Shown piece by piece: positions 22,302 to 33,441 of a stretch of 64,000 bases of DNA. The notes beneath the pieces were generated by a model that saw only the letters and a program-made list of their open reading frames with translations, did no database searches and was not told the DNA's origin. The position numbers and the translations under genes were made by a program. Within the stretch, counting starts at the first letter, position 1; every line of letters starts with the position of its first letter. Origin of the DNA: Acanthosoma haemorrhoidale (taxonomy: Eukaryota; Arthropoda; Insecta; Hemiptera; Acanthosomatidae); assembly GCA_930367205.1 (NCBI GenBank), contig OV884011.1:111529139-111593138 (forward strand), in the 5' to 3' direction.

Positions 22302-22907
22302 TGTTTACGCCATTTGCGTAAAATTAATTTCATTTACTTTGAATTTGCTAATTAATCAGTAATTACCCGAAACCATTCGGTATTTTAGTGAATCACAGAC
22401 GCTGGCGCTGCCTGCCGGCTCGATCAGAGTTTTTCCCCCCACTTTTGTCACTCGACTGGTAGCTTCATGTTCTCTATAGCGTCCTTTTTTTTCTCTTCAA
22501 CAGTTGTCACTTTACACTGTTTTTTCAAGCGTATTCTCAACGCCATTAGCTTTATTTGTTCATTAACACCGTCTCACTATTACGAAGTCTTGGAGAAGCG
22601 ACATTTCAGATTGAACGCAGACACCTATTGGATGAATCGGAACTTGGACAGATCTGGAGTTTGGGCCCGAATCTCTTGGTTGTCTAAGTTCAAGAAGGGA
22701 GATTCTCACGCTGTCGTCACATCGCAGCAGGTAGGAATTTACATTACTGTGTTTACATTTGAAATTGTCATTTCTCTAACGAGACTCTCAAATAATTACA
22801 GTCCACTTAAAACTCAAACGTATAGCTAATTATCCCCAGGCTAATTAGTTTCTCGAATCAGTCGCCTCGTTTGCCGGTTGCGATTTCAACTGGTGAAATT
22901 TCAAACA
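22302..22907 (+). repeat. BEL right LTR
   Basis: Same length as the left LTR (606 bp) and, on direct reading, the same sequence. Followed by GAGAT (22908-22912), the right copy of the target duplication. Confidence 0.95.
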
Positions 22908-23190
22908 GAGATCAACAGCCATTTTTAATGAAATCAGCAGCCTAGTGACGGTTTTGTCTAATAAGCTTTGAAGTGCTACACTTGCCTTTGTTTCAGAGAA
23001 AAGTATATCCGGTAGCATTCCTGTTTCGCTTGCAATAGAGCTTTAAATAAAGGAAATACATTGCAACCTTTGCTTAAGACCTCGGATCGAATTCGGTTGT
23101 ATTGGTATTTTGTTTGTATTGTTTCGACAAGGGCTTCTTCTTTTGATAGCGTATCACTTTCGACCTTCTTTGGTTCAGTCCCGAACAAAT
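22908..23190 (-). pseudogene. RAG1/Transib-like transposase, N-terminal part (broken)
   Basis: On the minus strand, 23188-22976 encodes KYQYNRIRSEVLSKGCNVFP and LFKALLQAKQECY, typical of the region before the catalytic core in this family. The frame then shifts near 23010-23015 (one base appears missing after ECY) and continues as FSETKASVALQSLLDKTVTR and ISLKMAVDL up to the BEL insertion at 22912. Across the BEL element the same frame resumes at 16076. Upstream of 23188 the frame is closed by stops and the true start is not clear. It shares an ancestor gene with 14854-16076. Confidence 0.8.
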
Positions 23191-23998
23191 TTTAAAGGCT
23201 TCCTACATTGCTCATAAGCTCTGAAATTTTTTTGAAAGATGTGTGAGCCCGTTTTTTGTCAAACTATACTTCATTGCATATTGATGTTCAGAAATTGAAT
23301 ATAACTCACTCAATTCCTTACCTTTGCGTTTGTTCGAACTCCAAATACGGCACTTTTATGGCAGAAACAATGATTATTATCTTTAGAATGGTGGTAACAA
23401 CTGAGTCAGAAGATCAACAAGGAATGGACCACATTGGTATATTTCTTTCATTTTTAATAGCGAGTCAAATACTCAGAATTTAAATAAACAGACGCGTTTG
23501 TCTCCACTAATAAGAAGGATCTAGAATCAAGGGTCGCACTCGGTCGCAGCTAATTTGTGTTTTAATCGCTTCTCCATACTTGTATGAACACGAATCAACT
23601 TCATTTTAAAAAGCGGGTGGAAGCGGAAGATTCATAAGCTTCTAAAAGCGTAAATAATGTATAAAAACTAGAATTTTTCTTATATTAAACGATCTAAGCG
23701 CACGTTATCGTTACATTTTCCCAAGTATGAATAACGTGCTAGCTTCATTTTTTGCCCTGTAAAAGAAAGCCACTGAAAGACAATTTTAAAATAAGCTTGG
23801 AATATATTTTACCCGTCATTACAAAACTTGGCTTTTCCTCGCGATTTTCTCGTTTATTCTTAACCCCTTACTCTTTCTTCAAGTAGATGGGCTTACAATA
23901 TAACGACCAGAGCTTAGAAACCATCGGTTCTGAATACCTTAGGTACCTCTCTAACTGAATTATAATACCATTTTATGGCCACGAAGGTGTAAAAAATG
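23191..23998. other. Transposon 5' region between transposase and right end
   Basis: AT-rich sequence inside the Transib element, upstream of the transposase on its strand. It may hold the promoter and the lost start of the gene. The plus-strand ORF at 23256-23483 has no recognisable motif and I do not call it. Confidence 0.5.
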
Positions 23999-24036
23999 GA
24001 CTTTTGTCCCGTTTTTCGTCGTTAGGAACCAGTGTG
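23999..24036 (-). repeat. Right terminal inverted repeat, recombination-signal-like
   Basis: Reverse complement of the left end over all 38 bp: heptamer CACACTG at 24030-24036, 22-bp spacer 24008-24029, nonamer-like ACAAAAGTC at 23999-24007. Beyond it the two ends no longer match. Both spacers are 22 bp, unlike the 12/23 pairing used by vertebrate RAG. Followed by CGTCG at 24037-24041. Confidence 0.92.
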
Positions 24037-24435
24037 CGTCGGTGGGTGAGTTTATCTGCCGGAGACACATCAAGTTTTTTGACTCGTTGCAGCACCTAAC
24101 CGACCCAGTGTTTCACACTATGACCCCACCACCCCTCCCGCAGCGATGGCCACAGACTGTCGGGGAAAAATTAGGCTAAGAATTAGTATGTGTTAGTTTT
24201 AAGCTTGGTCGAAAAGGTGAGCACAGTTCATTATTAGTCAGTTCAATTCAGTCACGCATAATGTGTATGGTTATACTTGTTTATTCATTATATAATTTTT
24301 ATAAAATAACAAAACCTGTATATAATATAGCGATGCTACTGAAAATACAAAAATAATTTGTACATAAATAGATTCACCTGAGGATCTATAATTTTATATA
24401 ATTATCTGTAATTTAAAGGGGCTATGAAAAAAAAA
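24037..24435 (+). mobile_element. LINE type b fragment, part after the Transib insertion
   Basis: Resumes the ORF2 C-terminus split at 14158 (GGTGGGTGAGTTTATC, matching the minus strand before 5840), then the type b 3'UTR, ending GGGGCTATG plus an A run at 24427-24435. CGTCG at 24037-24041 is the second copy of the target duplication. Confidence 0.85.
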
Positions 24436-24599
24436 TCATTGTTCTGCTATCGCATATCAAAAAATCCTGCATAGTTTAATAAAAATTTTAAATAGTTACG
24501 CATATTATTTTGAAAGGTAACTTCCTCAATTACATAATGATCTACAAACCCAACATATAAAATTTCGTTTTCGAAAATTGGGCCTACACGTAGTAAATC

Positions 24600-25070
24600 A
24601 TATATATCATATATCTTCACTTGAACGCGAATACTACACCACAGGTGCCTTTTTGGGCATAGCTCAGGCTTTCCACTTGGTACGGCACTCAGGATTGCTT
24701 TACAAAAACAACAAAACTGTTTACCATAGACCCTTCATCTAATCCTTCAATGCCATCGGTGTAACCGATTTGTTTGGGTCCGTTGAGGATCAGAATATTT
24801 GAAAGATTATCCCATAGTAGCAGAAGTTCCTCAAGGCAGCGTCATCCGTCCTATCCTGTATACCCTTCCACTGCTGAAATTCCTGGCACCTTCCTTGCGA
24901 ATTTTGCTGACAAAAAAGCAATTTTTTCGTCTCATCCCGATTCGTGAACAGCATCCACCAAACTTCAAAATCGCAACCAATGGTGTGTCAATGTCAATGA
25001 AGGTAAATGCGTCCACACCACTTTTGCTCAGTATTCACTCCTCCTTGGTGAAATTATTGGTTTCAATATT
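24600..25070 (+). mobile_element. LINE family 2 reverse transcriptase fragment, degraded
   Basis: Plus-strand translation shows FLGIAQAFHLV, then SGLLYKN (family 2 elsewhere reads FLDIAQAFDRVWHAGLLYK), and further on VPQGSVIRPILYT, the degenerate form of the conserved GVPQGSVLGPILY motif. Frames change several times. No terminal repeats or poly-A are apparent. Confidence 0.65.
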
Positions 25071-25657
25071 CTTAGTATTCTTAAGTTAACTGCTTACCAC
25101 TTATCGCGCTGGTTCAGTTCAGTAATAATTATTCAAGATTTGTCAAAATAATATAGAAGTTTCCCTATGGTATGTATGACTGATATAAAAGAGACGATGT
25201 TTTAGGGCTCCTTTCAGTAAGTTTTTATCCATCTTCTTTTCAGCCATGTGTGCTGATATGCTCTGCCTGTATGAGAGGATTTGATTGAGCGCGTAGTTTG
25301 TCAATAAGGCGCCTTTAATTAACTTTAAACTCCCTCTGTGAACATCATTTCAAAAGTGCATTCAATTAAAACTCAAGATAGGACGATTTAATATCTAGAA
25401 GTTTTTTAAAAAAAGTACATTTACCTAATAAAGCGTAATGAATTTAAATTTCTGCTAAGAAGATATTAAAGGATTGTATTTCTTTTGGTAGACTTTTCTC
25501 CATACCCATGTGGACAGTAAAACAGCAACTAAAAAAGCATTTTAAAGACATTCAAATGTAATGTTTTGAGAGGCAATATTAGAAACTGTGCCGGTGTTAA
25601 ATTGTGTAATTAAAACGTGGTCCGGGGGGGGGTACATGTGCTTTTGATTGAGAGTAA

Positions 25658-25679
25658 TTTTTTTTTTTTTTTTTTTTTG
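25658..25679. repeat. Poly-T tract
   Basis: A run of about 21 T. It could be the tail of a minus-strand retroposed sequence, but adjacent sequence to 25930 matches no LINE 3' end that I recognise here. Confidence 0.6.
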
Positions 25680-25939
25680 TGAGATTTGCGATTTTAAGTG
25701 ATCACGAAATTACAAACACTATATTTCTAAACATGAGTATTAAGTTACATTAAAGAAAACACTAAGAAAACTACTATCTAGACAATGGAGATTTTTTGCG
25801 AAAAATCTCTAGGAGCAATGACAGATGCACTAAATTACGTACAATCATACCCTTTGCCTCACCTGAGAACTTTATACTTTCAGGACTACATTAGAACGTT
25901 AAACAGAAGCTTTTGTGTCAAACTGCGAAGACAAAAAAA

Positions 25940-26610
25940 CCCAATGATAGCTTGACATTTGAAGGGGTTGTATTTAACTGTAGTGGGTACATTAAGGTCA
26001 GTAAAGCGTATTCATGGTGAAGTAGATTGGGGCATTTACTATCGCTTTAGGGACTGTAGAATGAAATGACTGGATAAACTTGATGCAGCCCGTTTGAGCC
26101 TCAGCCTCAGGAAGGGCAAAATGCGGGAGCACATTACTGTGCCCTAGAGTCCGTAGGCCCAGAAGTGTGTAAATTAGCGTTTTGTTTTTTATTAAGAGGC
26201 AAGATTTTCTGTTTAGTAGACTGTTTATTTGTTAGAAACATTGATTGAGTTCTTGTATTTTGAGTATCATGTGCCACTTTGGAGCTAGTCATTTGTTGAA
26301 AAGAATTCAAGGTATCGTACCGTGTCATGTCGGGAGAGTCTAGGACTAGATTTGCTTCACGGGGTAAAAGTGACGTTGGGGCACTTACCCTTATTAACTT
26401 TCCTTTTTGATTGGTTGCAACAGTGCTCAATTTTGGTAATGTGCATTTGTAAGTTATGGGGTGCTGTATCAGGATATAAATGTGGCGAGACGACTGCTAG
26501 GTCATCAACCAAGGCAGTGAGAAAGATAACGGAATGCCTATGGTATATTGGATATAAAGAAGTTGGCCCAGAACCTCCAAGAACGCCCTCTCCGACTACA
26601 TTTTAAGTAT
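25940..26610 (-). mobile_element. LINE family 2 reverse transcriptase fragment, degraded
   Basis: Minus-strand peptides DDLAVVSPHLYPDTAPHNLQ, IEHCCNQSKRKVNKGKC and VTFTPCSKSSPRL align in order with FADDTAVLSSHPDPDIASHNLQ..., IEYWCNQWRIKVNEAKC and ITFTLCRKSGPL of the copy at 39405-41853. The GGGGCATTTACTATCG block at 26030 also matches that copy near 39945. Many stops. It covers the catalytic-to-thumb part of the enzyme only. Confidence 0.75.
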
Positions 26611-28029
26611 TAGTTAGTTTGGGTATTGTAAGCTATGTGGACTTACAAGTAGCGGTAACAGGTCGGTAGGAAGGTAAAGGATGGAAGTTTGGCGTAAAAT
26701 GGACTTCCCATAAATATCTTAATCCAAAAGTTCAATTACACAGGGGATAGTGCTTTTTCTTCAGGGTGACAATGATTCTTGACGACAACGAAAATCCTGC
26801 TGCACAGTGGAGTATTCCGGGTAGTCGTTCTCATCGTCTTAGTAAGCCCTCTATTGTAGGCACTTGTTTGCTTTCTAATTAAACTTATATACATCTATGA
26901 AAGTACCCAAAGCGAAATTTATAGTATTTTATTCTACTGTGGTGTTATATATATCTAGTAAAGAAGAAAATATAAATATAATAAAAAATAATATTAATAT
27001 CTTTTAAAACAAGTATTTATTATGAATAAATAAAAACAGATAGCTAAATATAGATAAATAGGTAGCTGACTTTAAGGCCAAGGAATCTGACGCCAACTGG
27101 CAGTAGTGAATTTTGAGAATAATTATACATACATAACGATTTTAATTACATTATTTTTTGGTTTACAATGAAGCTGTTGCGTAGACCAGATCGTTCTTTG
27201 ATTAGAAAACATAAAATTCATTTAGCCATATTTTATCTAGGCATAACTTCTTCTTAGAACATCTTACAATAGTTTGATTTAAGCTTATGAAAAATTCCGC
27301 ATTAACACAAATTACTATGTGCATTTTATTACTGACACTAAAAACAGATTTTTCCAAACAACATAAGGTTCCGATTTTTCATAGAGAACTAAATAATATA
27401 CTTATTCTTTGAATCTTTGGGCTGCATAGGTGGTGTGCGGAACCTCCTACTCCTTGACTCACAAGGGCCCTACAGTCGCTTATTGAGTACTGTTTGAACT
27501 ACCTCAAGGCTACGGGAGCTTAGGTCAAATATGTTGAGGCAATGTTATATATATTTTTGTAGCAATATATTTTTGTATTGTATCAATGTTGTGATAATGA
27601 AACAGTGGCTCAAGATGGTAACCTGCACCGGCAAGATGAAGCACACTAGGGCTTTAGTTAAGAATAAACATTTCTCAAGGGCGAAACTGTTATTTTCGCA
27701 TATAATATATATTAAATACAACCCCAATACACGTGTAGAGCAAGAATGCTGTTGCATACGCCAGGAGCATTAATTAAATCTACTTAGTGAGTAATATAAC
27801 CACTTCTCTCCAAATTAATGTTGACAACGCCCCCACAGCAGCTAACACAATGACTGTATTTTTAAGGGGTCGTTGGTTTTGTAATTTTCAGAAGCTTTTA
27901 TGTTTTTCCCCTTTATTTATTTATTCTAGTTAGTCCAATGATCAACAAAAGGACATGAAATTTTACGTTGAAATTTAAACACCACCGTGTCCATAAATCA
28001 CGTCTTGATTCTACTTAATTTGGAATACA
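26611..28029. other. AT-rich stretch without a recognised gene
   Basis: Nothing with a coding or RNA-gene signature. A GC-richer patch around 27410-27530 has no sustained open frame. Confidence 0.55.
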
Positions 28030-28918
28030 TTTAAGCTAACTACATAAGATAAATCACCCTATCCTCTATTGTATATATATATATATATTTTAAACAAATG
28101 TAAATAACATAACCAAAATATAAATCATTGTAAATATGGTAAACAATAAAACATGCAGCTAGGAGCCAATTAGTTATATGAGCTGGGGCGCCAGCTGCCA
28201 GTAGCAGGTACTAGACCCAATCCACCAAGAGACCCTTACCCGGCTCACGTCTCATTGTCAGAGGACAAAGAAAACCACATACTCAACGGGCATTGGGTAC
28301 TACAAAAACAGTGCTGATTGGCTACCGACGGAGCCAGCTGGGTATTTAAGACCGGCGGTTTGGGGCCTGCATATTTTTCTCCTGGGAACTAGCTGGATCG
28401 TGGCTGCTCTGCTTTAAACTCTGAAACTTGGCTGCTTCTTTATGAAAAAGTTCTGCATCTATTTCTCTCCTCACCTCGCTACGTTTTAGTCCGGCGTTGT
28501 CAGACCCCACACCTTCCTAGTGGGAATCTCTGCCTTAGTCTCGCTAAATCTAGCACCTCCTTGGGAGAGACCTCTCCCTAGTGGACAACGGTTATCGAGA
28601 CCCTGCAAACTTACCAAGCAGTGTTCCCCACGGCGATTCAGTCTGCCTCCCTCCGGTTCACACTCGCCTTTGGGATCCGGACGGATTTCACCTACCCTCA
28701 GATACCGAGTGTAAATTCGTGGTCATTCCAAGACCACACAAACTACCTACCCTATACCTCTTCTCCTGAACATAGTGCATTGTCGGGACACATACCTATA
28801 AAAAAATGGAGTCAGATAGTAAAGTCGTCATGAAACGATTGTCCAGGTTATAAACTCAATCAACCCTCACTTCGTCATCACGGCTAGGGTAACTAGGCAC
28901 CCCCCTCGTGACAACCCA
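28030..28918 (+). mobile_element. LTR of a Gypsy-like element, copy 1
   Basis: About 890 bp, homologous along its length to the reverse complement of 33442-34380 and, for its first ~400 bp, to 44850-45228. Shared landmarks: CTAACTACATAAGATAAATC, GCCAATTAGTTATATGAGCT, a promoter-like TATTTAAGACCGGCGG and the GC-rich CGGTTCACACTCGCC region. It ends CTCGTGACAACCCAACA. The 5' edge lacks the TGTAGTG start of the other copies, so it is truncated or mutated there. Three ORFs across it (28520-28833) are not genes. It may be the 5' LTR of the remnants that follow, but no primer site is visible after it. Confidence 0.7.
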
Positions 28919-31035
28919 ACAGTTACTTAATATTTAAAAGCTTATATATCAGGTTGGTTCTTTATTCTAAATTGAATACTAGTTCTTTCTGATAACACAG
29001 TTTTATTAAATAATTTTCTTGTATTGCCTTCTAAAATACACAGAAAACGACTAGGTTTTTAACACAGTGACTGGCCCTGACTGCCGGACCTACGAGAAGT
29101 TTGGCTTTTTCACTCGTTCTGAGCAAATGATAAGTTTCAGAAAATGCCAGAGGGAGTATTGCGACCCACTATGTTGAACGCAGCAGTAGACATACCGCAG
29201 TTGCCGTAAGCAACCATGGCAGCGGCCCATGCGACTACTTTGGTGTTGATGAAAATACAGGTGATAACGGCTCAAGACATGAGAAATGCCATTTCAGACC
29301 TGGAAAGGCGCAGGTGAGAATGGGGACCGGCAGAAAGAAGGGCCTACCGAGAGAACGCAAATTTTTAGAATGTGTCCATGAAATTGTGGATACCAGAGCC
29401 AGAGAAGAAGAGATCACAGTCGGCGAGGAAGTATTGGGCTGGAAAAAATTGTCGTATAGAAGACCTGAACCACGCCAGCCACATGAATGAAGAAGAAGGT
29501 GGAGTATGATGGAAGAGAGAGGGCAATGGCGGGAGTAAGGAGCTGAGGAAATGCGGGACGCTTTATGAGGCGAGAGAATGGAAGTGCTACGTAGGTGGAA
29601 AGACAGGACACTTGCTAGCTTAGTGTCTACGCACTAGGTGTTTTGAATGTGGCACGGAGGGGCACGAAGCCAGGTCCTGCCCGTATATGAGCCGACGCAG
29701 AGATGGGAACAGAGCAGAACCGATAAAGATAAACGCTCAAAGGGTGCGGAGGAGGGAGAGACCGCGTGTGATCAGTGTGAAAGGCTTATATAGCTGTCGG
29801 CCTATAATCAGAATCGCGAGTGGAGTGAAGTGTTTAGTGGATATCGGGAGTACTAACACAATAATAATGTTGGAAGACACTAGAAAGTACTCGTGGAGGA
29901 GAGAGGATGCCCCAAATACAGGTATGCTCTTGTAACTTGATCACCCTTGGGGGTCCCTGTAGGGTCGAAGGGGTGCGATCTTCTAGGGAACGTAGGGGTG
30001 AAGGTTAGGAACAAGGAGGAGCAATGGGACATTCGCATAGGTAAGGAAAGGTATAGGTGCCTGAAACTAGGTCGCGGGTACTAAACGTTAGGGCGCGAGT
30101 AGGAGCGCTCAGGCAAGCGAAGGACTGGACAAAATACAGGGATGTCTTCTTCACGGAAGGTGAACGATTGGGGGTCATGGGTAGAACTGTCCACGAGACT
30201 CCGCTCAAGCAGGAAAGGGTGAGTTATGTGAAGGAGTGCGGATACCCACTGGCTCTGAGGCATCCTATTCCAAACTCAGCGAAAATACAGTGGACGAAAA
30301 ATACCCAATCCCCAGGTTCGACGACATTTTGGACAGGCATAGCGGGGCGAAGATATTCAGAACTCTTGATTATGAAGCGGGATATCATCAGATCCAAATG
30401 CATCCCAGAGCCCGACACAAGACGGCCTTCACGTTTGAGAGAGGCCACTAGCATGCTATTTGGCCTGAAGAATGCACCTATTACATTTCAACGGCTCATG
30501 GATGAATTTTTATGAGGGATTGATGAGTCCGTATGTCAAATCTATATGGATGACCTCTTGGTATTCAGTGCGACTGAGGCACAACATGAGGATCACCTGC
30601 GGATGGTCTTCGATCGATTGAGGCAATTTGGTTTGAAATTGTCTGGCGAAAAGTCCCGTCTAAGCCAAAAGGTCATTAATTTTTTGGGGCAGACTATCTC
30701 CAAGGAGGGAGAGAGACATGATGCCTGGAAGGTGGCGGCGATCCAGAAAATGGTGGTTCCGTCGGACGTAAAAAGGATCCGGCGCTTGCTGGGAACGCTG
30801 GACCGTTACCGACGATTTGTCTCCAACATGGCAGCATACCTATTACCTCTTAACAACCTCCTCAAAAAGGGGAAAAATTTGGTCATCACCCCCGACATAG
30901 AGGCAAACATTCGCCAGTGCATGGGACGACTAAAAGAACATCCTACTACTAGCTTTTCCTGATTTCACAAAGCAATTCACAATAACGACGGATGCAAGCA
31001 AATATGCCTTGGGAGCGGTTCTGTCACACAGGTGG
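28919..31035 (+). pseudogene. Gypsy-like retrotransposon remnant: Gag knuckle, protease, reverse transcriptase, start of RNase H
   Basis: Plus-strand pieces in Gypsy order. A CCHC knuckle CFECGTEGHEARSC starts at 29639. A protease relic VDIGST has its Asp codon at 29840-29842; the usual D-T/S-G is D-I-G here. RT pieces YPIPRFDDILDRHSGAKIF and FRTLDYEAGYHQIQMHPRAR (30236-30451), then FGLKNAPITFQRLMDEFL, then YMDDLLVFS (30543 onward), run into FLGQTISKEG and RRLLGTLDRYRRFVSNMA. The RNase H start TTDASKYALGAVLSHRWG is at about 30977. Stops and frameshifts break it at least at 29620, 30230, 30450 and 30513. 28919-29600 looks like decayed Gag without firm motifs. No integrase follows. Confidence 0.8.
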
Positions 31036-31789
31036 GGGGCACAGGGGACCAGGGGTGACCAATGACCTAAATTTTCGTGCCCTCAAAAATGCTCCTAAAC
31101 CAGGGAGACCCATTTTCTTTATGTCGACAACGCAACATAATTTTCTGAAAGATGGGGACCGACTCACGGAATTGATAATAGCGAAGGCCAAGGAAAGTTG
31201 GTTGGACCCCAGGGACGCGGAATCGTTAAGAGCTGCCCTTATATGCCGCGTCAAAAGGAGCATTCTCAACCTAATTCAGGTGGATGAAGAAACTCCGTGG
31301 GAAAGAGATGGGGCTAAAGAAGGCGTATGGAAGAGGACGGTGGACCGAAGAGGCAGATATTTTTTAAATGTTAGGGTGACCAGGCCCCAGAGGAGAAGTG
31401 GCCAATTATGAAATACCAACTTCAGCTTGCTATCACTGCATGCGTCCTGGATATCACCTGGCCAGATGAGGCAATCCACATTTAACAAGCCTTGTTTTCT
31501 AAATAATAAGTCGGCTTATGCTGACCAATGGCACCGATGACGCCCCACATCATAAAGCTACATCCACTGATATTTCCCAGGTGGCACTGATCCATTTCTC
31601 CTCTATATATACCTTCCCAAAATTCTACTCCCTCTCACTCAGTCCGAGTCACCTCACGCAGTAACACTCTCTCTCCGACTAGACGTAAGACAGTAGTTAG
31701 TAAAACCGTTACCTCGTTGTGCTTCTGAAAAAATTCTTGTAAAAAGTCTATCCGTGTAAAAACTTCTTTATCTGGCCAATATGCGGCAG
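31036..31789 (+). other. Unclassified segment between two Gypsy remnants
   Basis: Starts where RNase H similarity stops. It holds an ORF of unknown nature (codons from about 31050 to 31411, including DGDRLTELIIAKAKESWLDP). Next comes a stretch with TATATATACC at about 31604 and CTCTC-rich sequence (31600-31680), which resembles an LTR promoter region leading into the second remnant. I cannot show LTR ends, so this stays a suggestion. Confidence 0.35.
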
Positions 31790-32345
31790 TCCTACGTAAA
31801 AGAAAGAAGATTTCCGCAAGCACTTCGTCAACACATTAGGGAGAAGCTACATAGCCTCAAACAGCAAGGAATCATTGTAGACATTACTTCACCATATAGC
31901 AGCCCCATGTAGGCAGTGAGGAAGAAAACAGGCCTAGGGACGAGACGGGACAATACAGAATCGTTATAGCCTACCGGAAGTTAGACAAAAATACAACTGC
32001 CAAGAAGTACCCGATTCCCCGGTTTGAGAATATATTCGACAGGCTGAACGGAGAAGCAGTGTTCAGCACCCTAGATTGAAAGGCAGGGTACCACCATATT
32101 AAGATGAGTTAAAGAGACCAGCATAAAACCGCCTTTACATTCGAGAGGGGGCACTTTAAATTTACCCGGATACCGCTTGGACTAAAAAATGCCCCGATTA
32201 CAATTCAGAGACTAATGGAACAGGTTCTGAGGGGAATCGATGAGTCAGTGTGCCCGATCTACATGATTGATCTGCTAGTTTTTAGTAGAACGGAGGTGGA
32301 GCATGTAGAGCATCTAAGAACTGTATTCCGGAGAGTGCGAGAATT
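31790..32345 (+). pseudogene. Second Gypsy reverse transcriptase remnant
   Basis: Plus-strand pieces LRQHIREKLHSLKQQGII, YRIVIAYRKLDKNTTAKKYP, FSTLD, stop, KAGYHHIKMS, HKTAFTFERGHFKFTRIPLG, LKNAPITIQRLMEQVLRGID and YMIDLLVFS (the usual YMDD reads YMID, near 32262). Several in-frame stops. It covers the same RT region as the first remnant and ends abruptly near 32345. It is more diverged than a duplicate of the first, so probably a separate insertion. Confidence 0.75.
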
Positions 32346-33441
32346 AATTTATAATTTATCTCATATCGGTATCATTATTTTTAAAATTTAGCAAACATTG
32401 ATTTATATCATTGAATTAAAATACTTATTGTTATTACTTTTTCAAATGAATTAAAAATAGATCTGTGAAGTTATTAATTTTGTTCGTTTTCTCATTGGCA
32501 TATTACCAAAGAGCACCTGTGCTCTTCCTTCGTCCCTTAATAAAGAGTAGCCAACCATAATAATCATAATGATGGAACTTCAGATATCAATATTATTCTA
32601 AGATGACGCCCTACTGACAGTAGTCGTTCCAGTCACTTGGAAATGACTAATGACTACATGTGATGTCGGTTTAAATTAAGGGAAATAAAAGAAATTAAAC
32701 GGTACCCTACCGCAAATCCGACTCTGGTGGCATTCACATCCCATCCTTTGTAATAAATTTTTATAACAAAATAAAATTTCAATTGCCATGTTCCTGAATA
32801 TAATGGGGCAATTGTAAATATATTCTTTTATAGGATATATATTCTATATATATACACATATTCTATATAGGGGTAACTTATATTAGTTTTGTAACAAGGG
32901 GATAAGTTCCTGTTAAATGGTAGCATTTAGATATATCATACCATAAGTTTAACCGTACTGACACATAATTTATTGAAGACGGAAGATATGTTGTGTTGTT
33001 AACCATTTAGACTGAATGCGACACTCGCTCCAGATCTAATTTACGAAGCAGCAATTATAAATAAATTGACTGCCCGCCGGCGGAATCGGGGACCAGTTCA
33101 ATCATAAAACCCATCAAATCGGGCCCAAATCGCCGATCACGTTTTAGCAGTCAATCAAAATTTAAATACGGTTTATTTACACTAATATGAAAATGAATTT
33201 CCATATGTAGGAGCTTCATTTAACTTATTTTTCCCTAGATTTGACGGAATTTGTCACTACAGGATATGTATAACATTTTTTAAATTATTATAAAACTGGT
33301 TGTAGATCCATAGTACTGTATTGATTAAGACACTAAAAGACGCAGCAGCCTAAGACAGAAACTTCATTTTGACTCTTCAGAGGACAGAACTATCCTTAAA
33401 TTGACCGTCTTATGTTGGACACAAATACCACTAAAAGTAGA
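32346..33441. other. AT-rich stretch, no gene seen, contains a MITE-like repeat
   Basis: Apart from the 173-bp repeat at 32703-32875, no coding or structural signature is visible. Confidence 0.5.
32703..32875 (+). repeat. MITE-like 173-bp repeat, copy 1
   Basis: Nearly identical to 34475-34647 and the same length. Starts TACCCTACCGCAAATCCGAC and ends TATAGGGGTA. The ends form a 6-bp inverted repeat (TACCCT/AGGGTA, with one mismatch in this copy). No ORF. No convincing target duplication, so the mobile-element reading is tentative. Confidence 0.6.

Larger units (their letters stand above)
16077..22907 (+). mobile_element. Full-length BEL/Pao LTR retrotransposon
   Basis: 6831 bp. Two LTRs of 606 bp (16077-16682 and 22302-22907) begin TGTTTACGCC, end TTTCAAACA, and show no difference on reading through. 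A perfect 5-bp target duplication (GAGAT) flanks it. One long frame (16914-22109) encodes Gag-Pol in BEL order, with protease before reverse transcriptase, RNase H and integrase. There is no envelope-like ORF between the stop and the right LTR. Apparently identical LTRs imply a very recent insertion. It lies opposite to the Transib transposase gene it interrupts. Confidence 0.97.
14159..24036 (-). mobile_element. Complete Transib/RAG1-like DNA transposon carrying a nested BEL element
   Basis: The element is bounded by 38-bp terminal inverted repeats that match exactly (14159-14196 and 23999-24036) and by a 5-bp target duplication CGTCG (14154-14158 and 24037-24041). Transib elements are known for GC-rich 5-bp target duplications and for ends resembling V(D)J recombination signals; both are seen here. 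Uninterrupted homologous LINE sequence at 5840-5844 and 6686-6690 confirms the insertion point. Without the BEL element and its target duplication the transposon is 3042 bp, a normal Transib size. Its only recognisable gene is a RAG1-like transposase on the minus strand, broken in several places. A 3' segment is duplicated in tandem (14499-14998). It is non-autonomous today; the ends look intact and could in principle be recognised in trans, which is inference. Confidence 0.92.

Noticed and set aside
28520..28833. Overlapping ORFs rich in Pro/Ser in three frames, mirrored at 33553-33851
   Set aside because: They lie in LTR sequence present in both orientations. The open frames reflect GC-rich LTR composition, not a conserved protein.
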